From positions 116,022-180,021 of the forward strand of contig JASAND010030839.1 of assembly GCA_030248195.1 (NCBI GenBank): a stretch of 64,000 nucleotides of DNA, written 5' to 3'. The notes beneath the pieces are model-generated. The model saw nothing but the letters and a program-made list of their open reading frames with translations, searched no databases and was not told the origin of the DNA. Position 1 is the first letter of the stretch. Each line of letters opens with the position of its first letter. Source of the stretch: Trissonchulus latispiculum (Eukaryota; Nematoda; Enoplea; Enoplida; Ironidae). Below, one piece after another: positions 33,155 to 45,700 of the stretch. The translations under genes were made by a program, and so were the position numbers.

Positions 33155-36100
33155 GAAAGCTTAGAAAATGCTGAATTAAGTGGGGTTATAAAAACAGAGC
33201 CTTCTGTGCCTGCATCATCCTCATCCTCCGATGCCCTGGAAATTAATTGCAGGTCTATGTAAATCCTTTCTGTCTTAATAAGAACGCCTTCAAATATTTT
33301 AAGAATGAAAATTAATCCAATCCTAAGTGCAATTCGAATAAAAATCCCTGTAAACAGTCAAATTTAAGAAATGGCCAACCCCGAAAATTAGGTTTAAAAT
33401 TTCACGGGTAAACGAAAGTGTTCGGATATCCGGATACTGGGTGCATGAGTATCCGGGAGGTGTCGTAATTACCCGACATACGGACCCGCATAGTACGAGG
33501 TACCCGAGTAATAATTTTTGGACCTGTGTCCATGCCTATTAAGTACGTAACATGTCATAGTAAAAACTTAACATGAGGCATTGACCCAACTTTCCAAATT
33601 TGCAACGGTTTAGGCCAACATTGCTCTCCAACCGTTGGCGTTACAGCAAAGCTGATGCCACGTATATGTTACCCGTTATATTATATCAACAGTGGATGGT
33701 TGTTTTCTTTTCTTATCGCAGGCCACACAAACACTACAAGAATGCAACGGTCGGGCAGTTGAGTTGGCATTCAATTGAATACTCAAAGTATCAGCAATGC
33801 AAACAGTTATGATGGAAACAGCTTGAAAGTTCTGTTGTTGAAATAGGTTCAGCAAGGCTACAAATCAATACAAAAATTATCATGCTAGAATCCCCTGAGA
33901 AACTTTTGAACCAGACAGTCTGCCGCTCCCCAAATCTAATATCACCCACTCCCTGGAGAGACTTGTCCAGGTGTGGAATCTGTTAGAGAACCGCCTGGGC
34001 AGAAATCTTCTTAGCAGCTAGTTATAGTGTTACATTGAACCAGCTCTAATAGTGGAAGTGGCGCTGAGGTTTAACTCCCTGTCCTGATTACATAAAGCAC
34101 ATTCTAATTAATGCATGAGTTGACAGAAATCGGTGTTCAGACATTTCTCGTTACCATTTTCAAAATTCCACATAAGCGTTGCTGCAGAGAGCTTTCCGCT
34201 TGCCGTAACCTCTGTACCGAATCGACTGAGATATAGCTAGCGGAATATTAGTCTAGTTTTTGTATTCGCGATAGTCAAGCGTTGTATAATAATGAGATCT
34301 TGTGAGTAGGCCAACGGCGTACTCTTGCTCCGCTACGCTATGTCACATCGCATCCTGTTCTGTAATCTTCCCCAGTCGCCTTGCCGCCATTCGCTATTAT
34401 CATTTCCGTTCCAACTATCCACTCATCAATTAATTCCCCTATGCTGGTCCTGTCGATCAGCTTGTCCACAAGGTTGCATGTCATTAAAATCTCCCAGTAT
34501 GAAGCTTCCGGCAGAATGAGGCAAGGGTGGTTGAAGTTGTCTGCTTTATGATCGTCAGCTGCTCTGCGGATAGAATATATTGGCTACTTCCAGCTCAAGT
34601 ACTTTCCGATTAGTTGGGATAAATACACAGCGCGTCATCGCTTCAGTAGACGTGGCGTTTGGGTCACTGGGATTTTCAAGCTCAGAGTCAAGCTTCTAAC
34701 ATTAAGTGTTTATATAGTCCTGGTGCAGTATCATCCAATCAGGTTTCACGAAGTTTTCATAAGGAGTAATCTTTGACCGCCTATGACAACTTCTTGTTCG
34801 ATTCTCGTGAAATAGAAATAACTTATTTATTTAGCTTCATAACTTCTCTACCTACCTACGTACTTGAGCAATTTGACCTATCCACCTACCTAAGCCCGGT
34901 TCAAATCTAATGTTTTTGGTTTTTTATGTTTTCATTCTTTTGATTTGTTCGTTTTAATATTTTATGCACACATTTTCAATCAGATATGCAATAGCCATGA
35001 GGAGGAGTGTTGGGTAAGCGGACCAGAGATGGAGGCGAAGCTTGGTTCCCAGGGTTTGAGCAGGGCTGTCGATAACAGGAATTTTGTGTCTGGTCAATCC
35101 ACAAAAGCTCGATAGACAAAGTACGTCAAAGCACCGTACCAGTGGCACTTGAGGTCACTTGTGGACCTCACCGTTTTTGCAAAGTCACACATTTGCACAG
35201 TATCCCCATCCCCTAGCCTTGGTCGCCCCAGAATCTTCCTCCACAAATCCTCGTCCTCATTACACCCATTTCAGGGTTGTTTGGACGGGAGACCCGACCC
35301 GACATGAAATTTGACCTCCTTTTTGGCCAACCATAGGTTAACGCGGGGGGGGTCTGGAGGGTCCAAGCCCCCCCCTCCAACTCGGACAAGGTACAAGCCC
35401 TATTGCCGTCGGGGACAAGGGGCAACGAAAAAATGGCCAAGGGGAAAATAAAAATGGCCGGAAAAACTTAGTTTTTACAGTAAAATTTCAAAAAGCTCCG
35501 GTTGGCCGGAACTTTTTAGCTAAAATGTTTAATTTCTTGGGAAACTCAAGCAAAATTTTGAAATTTTTTCCAAAAATCGAAGATTTTTTGAAAATGTTGA
35601 TAAAAAAGTGCAAATTTTAATAAAATTAGCCTTAATTTTATGAACAATTTTACAAATTTATTCTTGAGGTACAGGCCCCCCTGAAATCTTTTGTTCAAGG
35701 TACAAGCCCATTCAAAATGTTTTGGGGACAAGCCCCCCAGGACCCGACCCTATGTTAATGTAAAGGCCAACCCTTAATTTTAGGCAATTTTTAGGTACTA
35801 TTTATATCCGCTTTTGAGAAAGACATTACTAATGTTTGGAGAAAATTGTCTATTTCAGTAGAGCAGTTTGTTAATTTTATAGAAATTTTATCAGTTTTTT
35901 AGAAATTTTGCAGCACTTTTGTAAAACGTCGCTAATGATAGTGGTTCGACATCTCAAAGGGAGGGGGGCAACTCTTAATAGAAAGAGAAGGCGGTGTCAG
36001 TGGAGAGGTCTCACCCGAAACCCTGTTACGCGTATAACCTTCCTCCACCCAAATTCCTTCGTTTTTCTTCTCAAAATTTTTCAAAAAATTTATTTGCGTT

Positions 36101-36990
36101 CCGCTAATTGCAAGAAATGCATATTTGCGTTTTTGTTGGAACAAAATGTAACCATTACCAGTAGTGCTTACACCGGCCCTGTCGACCGGTCGGTGAGCCT
36201 GTCCACGTCAACAGTTACAAGCAGATTTGAAAAATTTGGCAGATGAAAAAACTAGTTAACTGAAGTTTTTCAAGTTTTTAAAGAAAGCTTTTACAGCTAT
36301 GGGTGCTCTAATCGACTGATGAATTTTGACCGTTTATTCGTGGTGATCTGACCGAATAGGAAGGGCTGCGGACAGGGAGCTACGAGCAGATTTGTTTCGT
36401 CGCAGAGAGATTGAAAAAGTCTTGATCATCAGACAGGATCTTGATCATCATCAGACATGGAACGCCTCCTAATCCTGAAGCAGTTAGGCATGATCCAACA
36501 CTGAATCTGGTGGCTCTTGTGTGCCTAATTCCATCCATGATCCACCGAATTCAAATTCGGAAGACGCCTAGTAGCCAATCAATGTCATTCTGAGGGTTGT
36601 TTTCTGTAATGTTAATACTTTTACTGTATTATGGAAACTTGAATCTTGCAGTATTGTTGATGAATCTTATATAATATCTTAACCCCACATATATGCGGTT
36701 ATACACTCAGATGATTCGATTAGAAAGGGTTTCGGTGGATTTATATTGATTCTTTTCACCAAAATATTTAATATTTAATGTTATTGATCTTGTCAGTAAT
36801 TGAATGTTTTGAAGCAATATTTTCTTCTTGAAACAAATAAGATTTTTGACTGTCTGTGATGTCCCGAACACTAGCAGTGAGTAAAACTACTGCCACCACA
36901 GTTATGTTGTCCAATATCGTTGGACATTTTGACAATGACTTGCTTAAAGTTGTATTGTATTCTAACTACAAAATGATTAATCGGTCTGAT
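33155..36990. other. Intergenic region, mostly unassigned
   Basis: On the minus strand around 34530-34400 the text reads SFILGDFND, an APE-type endonuclease trace with frame breaks (old LINE fossil). 35340-35760 has G/C-tract repeat text (gtacaagccc, acaagccccc), 35940-36240 similar. No gene was recognised elsewhere. Confidence 0.4.
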
Positions 36991-37029
36991 AGCGATTCTG
37001 ATTCTAATCGTGATTTCTGTATTTCAATG

Positions 37030-38110
37030 TCTTGACTAAGGTTTACTCAGTGCGTGCACTCTCCAACTTATGAAGGAAATATTTTGGATTTAGTCTTTAC
37101 CAATAATATGGACTTTATCTTAAATATTAAGCATATCGCATCCCTTCTTAAATATGATCACTCGAAAGTCGCAGGTCTGATTAGTTCGTTCCACCTAGCC
37201 CATTCTAAGGTAATTTTAGAAAAGAAATAATACAATTTAAAAAGGTCAACTGAATCTACTGAACCTAACCTAGAAGTTGATCAAGTGTGGGAAACCTTTC
37301 AATTCAGGATTTGAGAATGCATTGACCGAAAACTTTAATACATACTATTCTTTTGTTTTTGCACAGGATAAGTAGAAGGTTAAATTGAACGTAAATTAAT
37401 TGGTTAATTAATTTTGCGGTTACTACAAACTTTCATAATTAAGTCAATTCTACCCCAGAATTTGTTGAAAAGCACAGAACATCAATGCCCCGAAACTCAA
37501 TTTTGGAGCCGATGATATCCCACAATGGATATTGCATAAACTCTCAACTTCTTTAGCCTTTCGCTCTCAAATATTTATTCGAAGTCGTTGCAAGATGAGA
37601 CCATACCTAGTGAATGGAAAATCGCTAAGATAGTTCCTGTACATAAAAAACTACTGCGTCGTATTTTTGAGCATTGTAGACCCATTAGCTCGAGTGGGAA
37701 ACAAATGGAGTTAGTCGTAGCAGACAGCTTATCTGCTTTTCTGGAACGTTTAAGCTTATTCGCATCTTGCTAATTCGGTTATAAGAAACTTAAAATATAC
37801 GGTAACTTAGCTTTTAGAAGTTCACAATATTTGGACCATTGATATTGATTGAACAGCAGCCATCAAATTCAACAAATTGAGTTCTATAATAGTGGCAGGC
37901 TTTTAGCCAAGCCAAGAGCTTTCCAGTTATACCAATAGAACTGAAAACTTGAGCAAGTTTTGTATGAGGTGCTGTATCGAAGTCCTTTGCAAGATCAAGA
38001 AAAATGGTATCAATGTTATATACGCTGATGATGTCAAACTTTTCTTGCCATTTTCTAATTCAGGACTACTCGAATTATCAGGATTAAAGCTGCCTTACTA
38101 GGGAGGAGAC
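37030..38110 (+). pseudogene. LINE fossil (CR1/jockey group), heavily decayed
   Basis: Scattered conserved pieces in order on the plus strand: YEGNILDLVFTNN near 37065 (endonuclease C-terminal region), IPSEWKIAKIVPVHKK at 37606 (RT fingers), HCRPISSSGKQME, and INVIYADDVKLF near 38008 (motif C). Between them are many stops and shifts. Same broad type as the element at 29937 but much older. Confidence 0.7.
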
Positions 38111-38534
38111 AAACTGGGGGATTTGATCTCTTGGGAAGATGTGATATTCCGCTATCTCAAAAACATTTATTGATTTTCGCATAAATTTTTGGAGAAAAGT
38201 AAGCAGACTTTAGTATCTGCATAGTCATAATTCGAAAGATGTCTTTACAGTTTTGCTTTTGGGAGCATTTAAAACTGGACACGAAATCTGAAATGCAGTA
38301 ATTCTGCAGGTTCTGTAGTTGATATTTTAGAAATTAAGATTTTTATGAAATTTGCAGGTTTTCAAACAGCCTATGAATAATGTGTTATCTTGCTTGGCGC
38401 TTCGGTGACTACTAAATGTCTCAAATCCCTGTTTCCATTTTAAGGTGAAAAGCAGTAAGTGGGATTAAATATAATTGGAACAAGTAAATTGGCATGAATT
38501 GGTTGACGCTGCATTATTTTTCTTATAAACAGAA

Positions 38535-39210
38535 CTGCTCAATTTTCCGTGTCAAATATCACCAAATCCGTAAATTTTCCGGGACTTTTGATTTTAGCTT
38601 TGAAATCAGCGGGGTCGAATTAGCATAAGGGCAACTTTTCACCAAAATTGGTGACAAAATAGTTTGCGGTCCAAAAGCCGTGGTTTACGTTAATTTCCGG
38701 ATTTTCAGTTATTCCGCTGTAATTTCGCTAGACGCATTTCCGGAAATTGCATCTAGAAGGAAAGTTGCTCACCTCGACGAGATCTTTTACTTGAGTACGA
38801 TATAGTTTTGAGGGAAGTTTTTCAAAATCCAAAATTTTCCGGGGCGAATATCTCGGAACTCGGAAATGGAAATTTCGATTTCATTTTCAAAATCAGCACA
38901 ATTTAATTGACCTACAACGAACTTTTGAGCGAAATCGTAGACAAAAATTCTTTACGTTTCCTTTGGTCCCCCTTACCATTTTTAAAAATTCCGCGATTCG
39001 CAATTCCTGGAATCCAGGAAATACCGAACTGCCCGCACTTCCGGGAGCACCTTAGGTCAGCCTAAACCTACATGCAAAATTACAGCCGGACCGGACCAGC
39101 TAGGTAAGATCACGAGAACTGGGGGGGGGCACAAATATAAAGAAAGTAAAAAAGAAATAACGGACATACCAAAATTAAAGGGTTGCCTTTTTGTTGAAAA
39201 TAGCGGCAAC
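38535..39210 (+). repeat. Diverged copy of the 16.4-kb element
   Basis: Follows 16750-17410 in order: aaatccgtaaattttccggg, cgcatttccgga, ctcgacgaga, ccctttggtcccccttacc-like text, then attcctggaatccaggaaat, and an end gggttgcc ... gcggcaac. About 75-80% similar by eye. It lies just downstream of the sulfotransferase gene B poly(A) signal. Confidence 0.7.
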
Positions 39211-39420
39211 AAGTAAAATCGGACAAATTGTCAGATGCTGGAGATCTTCTTTTCCGCTATCATTTTTATAGGATTGAACTCTACAGGTCTTTACTGAATC
39301 CCATTCCGCCGGAAAAACGCTGCCGTGCTCACAGTACGAAATACAAAACTGCCGGTTAAAAACCATTAGCTCTAAATCGTGATACTTTGTTATGTTGCTG
39401 TCGTCGTTACTGATGAAATG

Positions 39421-39426
39421 TTTATT
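39421..39426 (-). terminator. Candidate poly(A) signal of gene B
   Basis: AATAAA on the minus strand, 39 bases beyond the gene B stop codon. Confidence 0.4.
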
Positions 39427-39464
39427 TAACTTAAAGAACTGAGTACTTTTTCGACAAGTCGGAG

Positions 39465-39768
39465 TTACCACATTTCCTTGTGGTTGCAAACAGCATAATT
39501 CGGTGATTGGTAACGCGTACACAAGCTTGCAACGTACTGAGGAAGCTTAAAGCCAAACATATTGAAGTCTTCATAGTATGTCAAGAATACTGTGTTGATA
39601 AATTCTAGATTAGACTCAAATTCATTTTGAACGGTTTGTTGGATAAATGCATTGGCAGCTTGTTCAGAGACTTCACTTAAGAAGGGTTTTTGTCCGTCAG
39701 CACCCCATCCGCTATTGATTAAGTTGGGTGGCCAAGACAAATCGAGAAGGGCCTGCCGCAGCTGTGAC
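39465..39768 (-). CDS. Gene B exon 5 (C-terminus)
   Basis: Acceptor CTTATTTCAG before 39768; stop TAA at 39467-39465. The first base completes a codon begun in exon 4 (AG|G, Arg). Encodes SQLRQALLDLSWPPNL and later TVFLTYYEDFNMFGFKLP; a Tyr-x-x-Asp-Phe-x-x-Phe-Gly end is usual for this sulfotransferase family. Intron 4 is 307 bp. Confidence 0.85.
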
Positions 39769-42700
39769 CTGAAATAAGCAGACTAAAGTGCACCATGACA
39801 GGCATATGTAATGCCAAACATTGTAACATGACAAAGTTGTCACCACTAAAGTGCAAATTTTGGGTGTGCTGCTTTGAACTTGTGTAGGTGATAGGTTGCG
39901 CAGCTTTATTCTTGCTATTGCGGCATTAGCTTTGTTTAACTAGAGTTCCAACATTCATGGAAATCTGCCTCACATTAATTTTCAACAAGGAATTCCAAAA
40001 TACAGCAAGTGTCTTCTGTCAGATTGCCCAGACTGGCAGACTGCCAAATAACCGTACGCAGTTTGTTTTGATTACCTGAAGTTGTTGGAATTCTGATAAT
40101 ACAGGAGTTGAAAATCATGCAAGTTTGCTACAAAATTGCACATCCAGCTTTGAGGCATATGCATGCGGAACATTGCACTGATGCTAAGGTGAGAAATATT
40201 GCTTACCCTAAATTTACAGAAAATTATTCGAATTGTAAAGTTCCTGCTATGATATTTCTGGACCATTATATTATTAGAGCAGTAAATTTGCTGATATGGT
40301 TTGTCTTATACAACTTAGTGAAGAAGCATTCTTTTCGCTCTTTAGATAAAACGTGACATACAAATACAAATAAACATGTTGGTAAACAGCATAGATAACA
40401 TAAACTGATAAATACGAGCAAGCTAAGGCGGGAGAAATTTAGGTTGCTCCGGCGAATTTAATCGATAGCGTGTTCTATCTCAGTTTTGGCGCAGTTTTAA
40501 AGTGTTTGCGAGACGTATTTCTAGAAAAGCCAGCATTGACATATAGATAAGTGGGACAGAACTAAATGCTGGGTTATTTGTTAGCTAATTTTGCAATAAC
40601 TTTAAAATATCCAAGTTTTTTGGTATACAGTAATTATTAATGCTCAGCACATCATCAACTGTTTTAGGTACTTTCATCAATGTTGTTGGTCTAATAGTTT
40701 GAACTTGGAAACATCTTTACTAAAATGCTTTTTATTTACTGCTACCTCGTATAAACATTACTTCAGGGATTATGTTATTTAGCCACTTAAAGTACGACAG
40801 CTAAAGTACGAAAGTTTCAGGAAAGTGTAGGAGTTTGGTTGCTGAGGCTGAGGGCCCCCCCAAAAAAGTGGGGAGCTTCCTGTTCTCCAGGTCCCTGTTG
40901 CATTGCATCTGTGATTTTGACACGCACACTACAAAGTATACTGCTGTGGCATCAATGCTACAATAAGACAGAATTACTCAAATGAATTGAGGAGACACAA
41001 TGCATTTTCTGCGTAATTGTGTATTTCAGAAGGTCACTTTGATCCTCCCGCCCGTCGTAGATTCCGCTCACGTTACCTTATGTCGGTCGATAAAACCTTG
41101 GTGCTATATTCACTATATGACGGAACGTAGCTTCGCAAGTTCTCGTCGAAGTTATGTAATGTCCTGCCTGACGTATAATTGAATTATCTGGTGTTGTCTA
41201 ACTGTTCAACTTAGTTGTCACCAGATGAAATATCCTGAATTCTTTTCAAACGCAGGCATTTATTCAAGAATCATATTAAAAAGTGACATTCAACTTATCG
41301 TCAAATAATATACTGAATCCAAATCATATACCACATAACACGCTTCTCGTCGCCGCACGCCCTCTAAAAATGTCGGCACATACCGCGTATTCGGGTAGAT
41401 TTTAAGTGCAGCCGGCATAACTATTTTCAGGACCCACAAACAATAAACTAATCGGCTTCCCCCCATCAATACACACTACGAAAGCAACCAACCTGAACTA
41501 CACAAAGACAAAACAGACAAACAGACAATAGAAAGACACTAGCTCTCCGAGACAGACAACGACAACAAAGGGTATTTCGGGACTATCACCCTATTCACAT
41601 TACAGCCCAACTCAGCCACAACATAAGGACGCAGGTATGCAATGGAAAACTATAATGAATAAGACGGCAGAACATTGCGAGAAACACGAGCAAAACCTAA
41701 TGAATACAAAACTTAGAGACAGTAAAATAGAGATATCTGCAGGGGGATGTTTTGGGCGTGGGGTGAAGCGGCATTTTTAGGTTTTTTGCCCGAATAACCG
41801 CCCAACACATGTATGGTTCAATCAACTATTTATTGAGTTAAAGTTACGTTACTTTAAGTTACGTTAAATTACTGAGTTCCAGATGAAATACGAAAATCAA
41901 AATTTGCCAGACTTTATGTTACAAAGAAGTACTGTATGTTAACAAAAACTGGCAGTCAAACCAACAAACAGTGAGCAGCCAGTGTTGTTTCTAATGGAGG
42001 GTGGGGACTTCACCAAAGTGCACATAGTCATTTTCAACCGGGTAGGGCAGACAGCCCAAGTCTAAACCAGTGCAGATCAAGCTGGCGCTGCTTTATAAAG
42101 CAAGCGAACGAAACATCCATGGAGCCTGACCAATGAAAAGGCTCGGAAATCAGTGCCACTGATTGAACCTGGTTCCGTTATCAGCCGCAGACACCGTGAG
42201 ACAACTAGCAACCAAGAAATGGGCCAATCAAGCCCTATCAAAGTTCTAAGTAGTACCGAAACACTGCAAACTGTGGTACAGGGCGCCACAGTCTCTTTCA
42301 GGTCCTCCATAAAAGTCACTAGAAACGGGTCAACAGACGACAAACGTCACCGAGCACCTGACTACCATAGAATATTGGTCAAAGACATTGGTGCAGAGCT
42401 GAACTGCTGTACAACATTGAGGTCTGCATGTTCCAAGTCAAGCTATCCACCCCGAACACGGCACAACACAGGGGGAAGCAGTACACAACCAGAACAAAAA
42501 ATTTAAACACAAACAGAAGAAATAAGTATGACTTGACAAATTCAACCAAACATCAAAAGTCAAAAATGTATGTCGTAGGACAAATACGGTGCACTGGTAC
42601 CTGTGATAAAACGACATGTGTTTGACCACAATAACACGGGATTGTACGCCAGAGTCAGAGAGTCTCGGTCTGGGTGCTGTGGATGTCTGAATCGCAGTAA

Positions 42701-45700
42701 AATTTTGTCTGTCCAGCCAAAGTCCAAAAATGTAGATTTTCCATATTCATTTATCATATTCAATTTAGCCCATGTTTCAAATACATTTACTCCGTGTTGA
42801 ATGCGTTTACTCATCGCAAGTCAGATAAAAGCTGTTGCTAAACACTATCCAGGATGAACCCTTCTCTTCTAAAGAATATGCAGAACCAAACATATACTCG
42901 GAAAAGACAACACTTACCCAGACCAGAGTCCACTTGTTTCTCAATGAAAACACCTGTTCAATATGTCGAGTTGAACTGACAATCTGAGTTCTGATCTGGA
43001 AAAGGATTGAAGTTGAGAAAATCCAATTGCATCCTTTTCCAGATTGCAAACCACAGTACCCCCAATCAAATAATAACCAGATGAATAGTCCGAGTCCATA
43101 ACCAATCTGAAGAAATCACCCCTCACAGAAAATAAATTTCATGGACAAAATCTTCGGTAATCTATTCAGCAAAATCCTAATTATACACATATACCCTACC
43201 AGCTCTAATACCTGTCAATTTCGGAAGCTGTTCTGAAATTCCATTTAGTCCGTGTGAAGATTTATTCTGTGGATTTTCCTATTTTGAAAATTCAGAAAGT
43301 CCTGTTTTTGGAGTATTATCCGTTCCGTACGTATATACTTTATGTGTAGATTTTCGGAAAAATTGTGTATACAGAGCAGTTTGGGATGCGGAATATACAC
43401 GTTCGTATATATCTACGGTTTCAGACCAAACACGTATATTCTTTGATATTCTTTTCGAAAAACCACGGTTTTTCTGTCCATAATCTTCCTGATTGGTCAG
43501 CGTAAAATTAATTTTTTTGGTTTTTTTCTGTTTCTCTTACCAGAAATACGTACCAAAGATGGGTGGTAACCGGTCTAAATGGAATTGCGGAACTGCTTCT
43601 AAAATTGGCAAGTAAGTGCTAGTGGGGCTATGTTGGCAGTTAGAATTTGGGCTGGAGGGATCACCAAAGCTTTTGTTTCAGAAAATATATGTTCTGGGAG
43701 GGGAGTGATTTCTTCGGACTGGGAGGAACCAGGGAAAAATTTTGTTCCCAACCCGAAAGTTTGTTTGGGGTGGGAGAAGAACAAACATTTTATGAATTAT
43801 GCTCTCAAGAATCTGTATGGCTGAAGAAAATGTTTCGGATTTGGGGGAGGCTGAAAAATTTAATAATTTAGGAAACTAGGTTAAGAAATATAATATTTTG
43901 AGCCAAACCGGGCAGCATAATGCAACGGAGAAGCCTGGGAGTTTAGCAGCAGCACACCTTCCACTGCTGGAGCTGGCACAATGTAAAACAAGCCCTGACT
44001 GCAAAGGAGATCTATATCCAGGCGGCTGTTTTTTAGATGACGGACGAGCAAGACGGACAAGAAGTGGGGTGATAATTTTGGAAGATTGGCGCCTTAACAA
44101 TTCGAGGTAGATGGCCGACAAACACGCTCAATGTGTGTCCCGGGCTTGTTTCTTGGCTGACTACCTAGAACTTACGAACGGATTGCGGTAAGTAAAAATA
44201 CAAAGTTAATTTAGAAATCAATAAACAATAAAGGGAAAGGTGGGATGGACGACTGGGCACAAAACTCGGGATTCATTGAGTTGAGGGAGTAGAAAAAATG
44301 AAGTACAAGAAAAACGTTGGTTAGAAAATACATGTGAAGTGGAGTGGAAGGGGCTAGGAAGCGATGTCCTTCAAGCCAAATATAAAATAAGTGCTATTTT
44401 TACAGTCATGCAATATATGAAATTTTGAGATATGCACAAATGCGTAACCATAAAGATAGCGCCACATTATGAAATACACATTTGAAAAAAAACATCCCAA
44501 ATACCAGATACTCCAGTAGATAAATAAATAACGATATCAGGCGTTTTTAAAGGTCTTTGAAGGGAAAAGGGAATTTTAGGAGTTTTTGAGGAGAAATCAC
44601 GAAACACATCATAAACCAGAATTTACGGAGAAGTTGTTGAGTCTACCGCTACTGCCTAAACTACTTACACCCCCCAAAATGAAGCGGTCCGGTTCACCCT
44701 GCGCCCTGGTCCCCTTTTTTTCGTGGTAACCTTAATTGTGGTACAAAAATAACCTTTGCCCAATTCTTCACTTTTGAGAAATCGATGTTCCAAGTGTTTT
44801 GGTATATATTTAGCTTTTACTGCAAACATTTTTACTAAGTGTTTTTCTAATTTTGCTTGTTGAGTAAGCTCAAGTGAACGTTCTAATTATATGCTTTAAA
44901 ACTATGTATAAAGTAGAAGTTTAAAGAAAATTACAATTGCATTTTTTAATTCTCCATACACGACAACACTATACTGATATTTCTAATATCACTAAAATGT
45001 CCTCACATATAGCACACACTTAAAATTAAACTTGGGTTTGTCATAGCTTTTGGTCATGTCCCACATGGAGCACTAAGCTTAGCTAGAAGAGCAAAACTAG
45101 AAACTAGAGCCATTTCTGAATTCCATGTCCTCCGGTAAAATGCTTTCTGAAGACAATGAACAGTTTTTAAATTCAAGTTTACGTAGGTCTTGGTTCCGGA
45201 CATGGTCTGATCCTAGATCCTATATCCGGAACCTAGAAAAAGAACCAGGCTACCAAAGCATACTAAAGAAAAACTGAGCCCAATTCTGAATTAGATGTTT
45301 CCAAAAAAACCTCGATAAAGCTGTTCTCTCCAAAAAGAGCATATCTTAATATCTTATCCTCGGGTCCATTTCATGCTACAACCAGTATTCGAATATTATC
45401 CGAATCGTACTCAGGGAAGATACGCATTGAACAGAAAGTAGTAACCACAAAACCTAAAATGTAATGTAATGTAAGTAGTAACCGTATAAAATCAAACTTA
45501 ATTATGAAATGGCTTAACATAACAAAGCATAACCTACTGTGAAAGCTGCATTATGGTATAATAGTTCCTGATGATATAGCATTTCAGATTTGGCCCACCA
45601 CACTGAAAACAACCACGCCGAGACCTTAAACACGTGAAGATATATGCTGATACGAATCTTTCAAAAGGATGTCGAACAATAGCCCATTTATGCCAGGATG

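Noticed and set aside
28960..33540. One large TIR element enclosing the CR1-like LINE
   Set aside because: The end segments share only short inverted words (taggcatgg, cgggta) and the flanks show no target duplication.
42153..42506. 117-codon plus-strand frame in intron 3
   Set aside because: No motif, low complexity or splice context; opposite strand is equally open.
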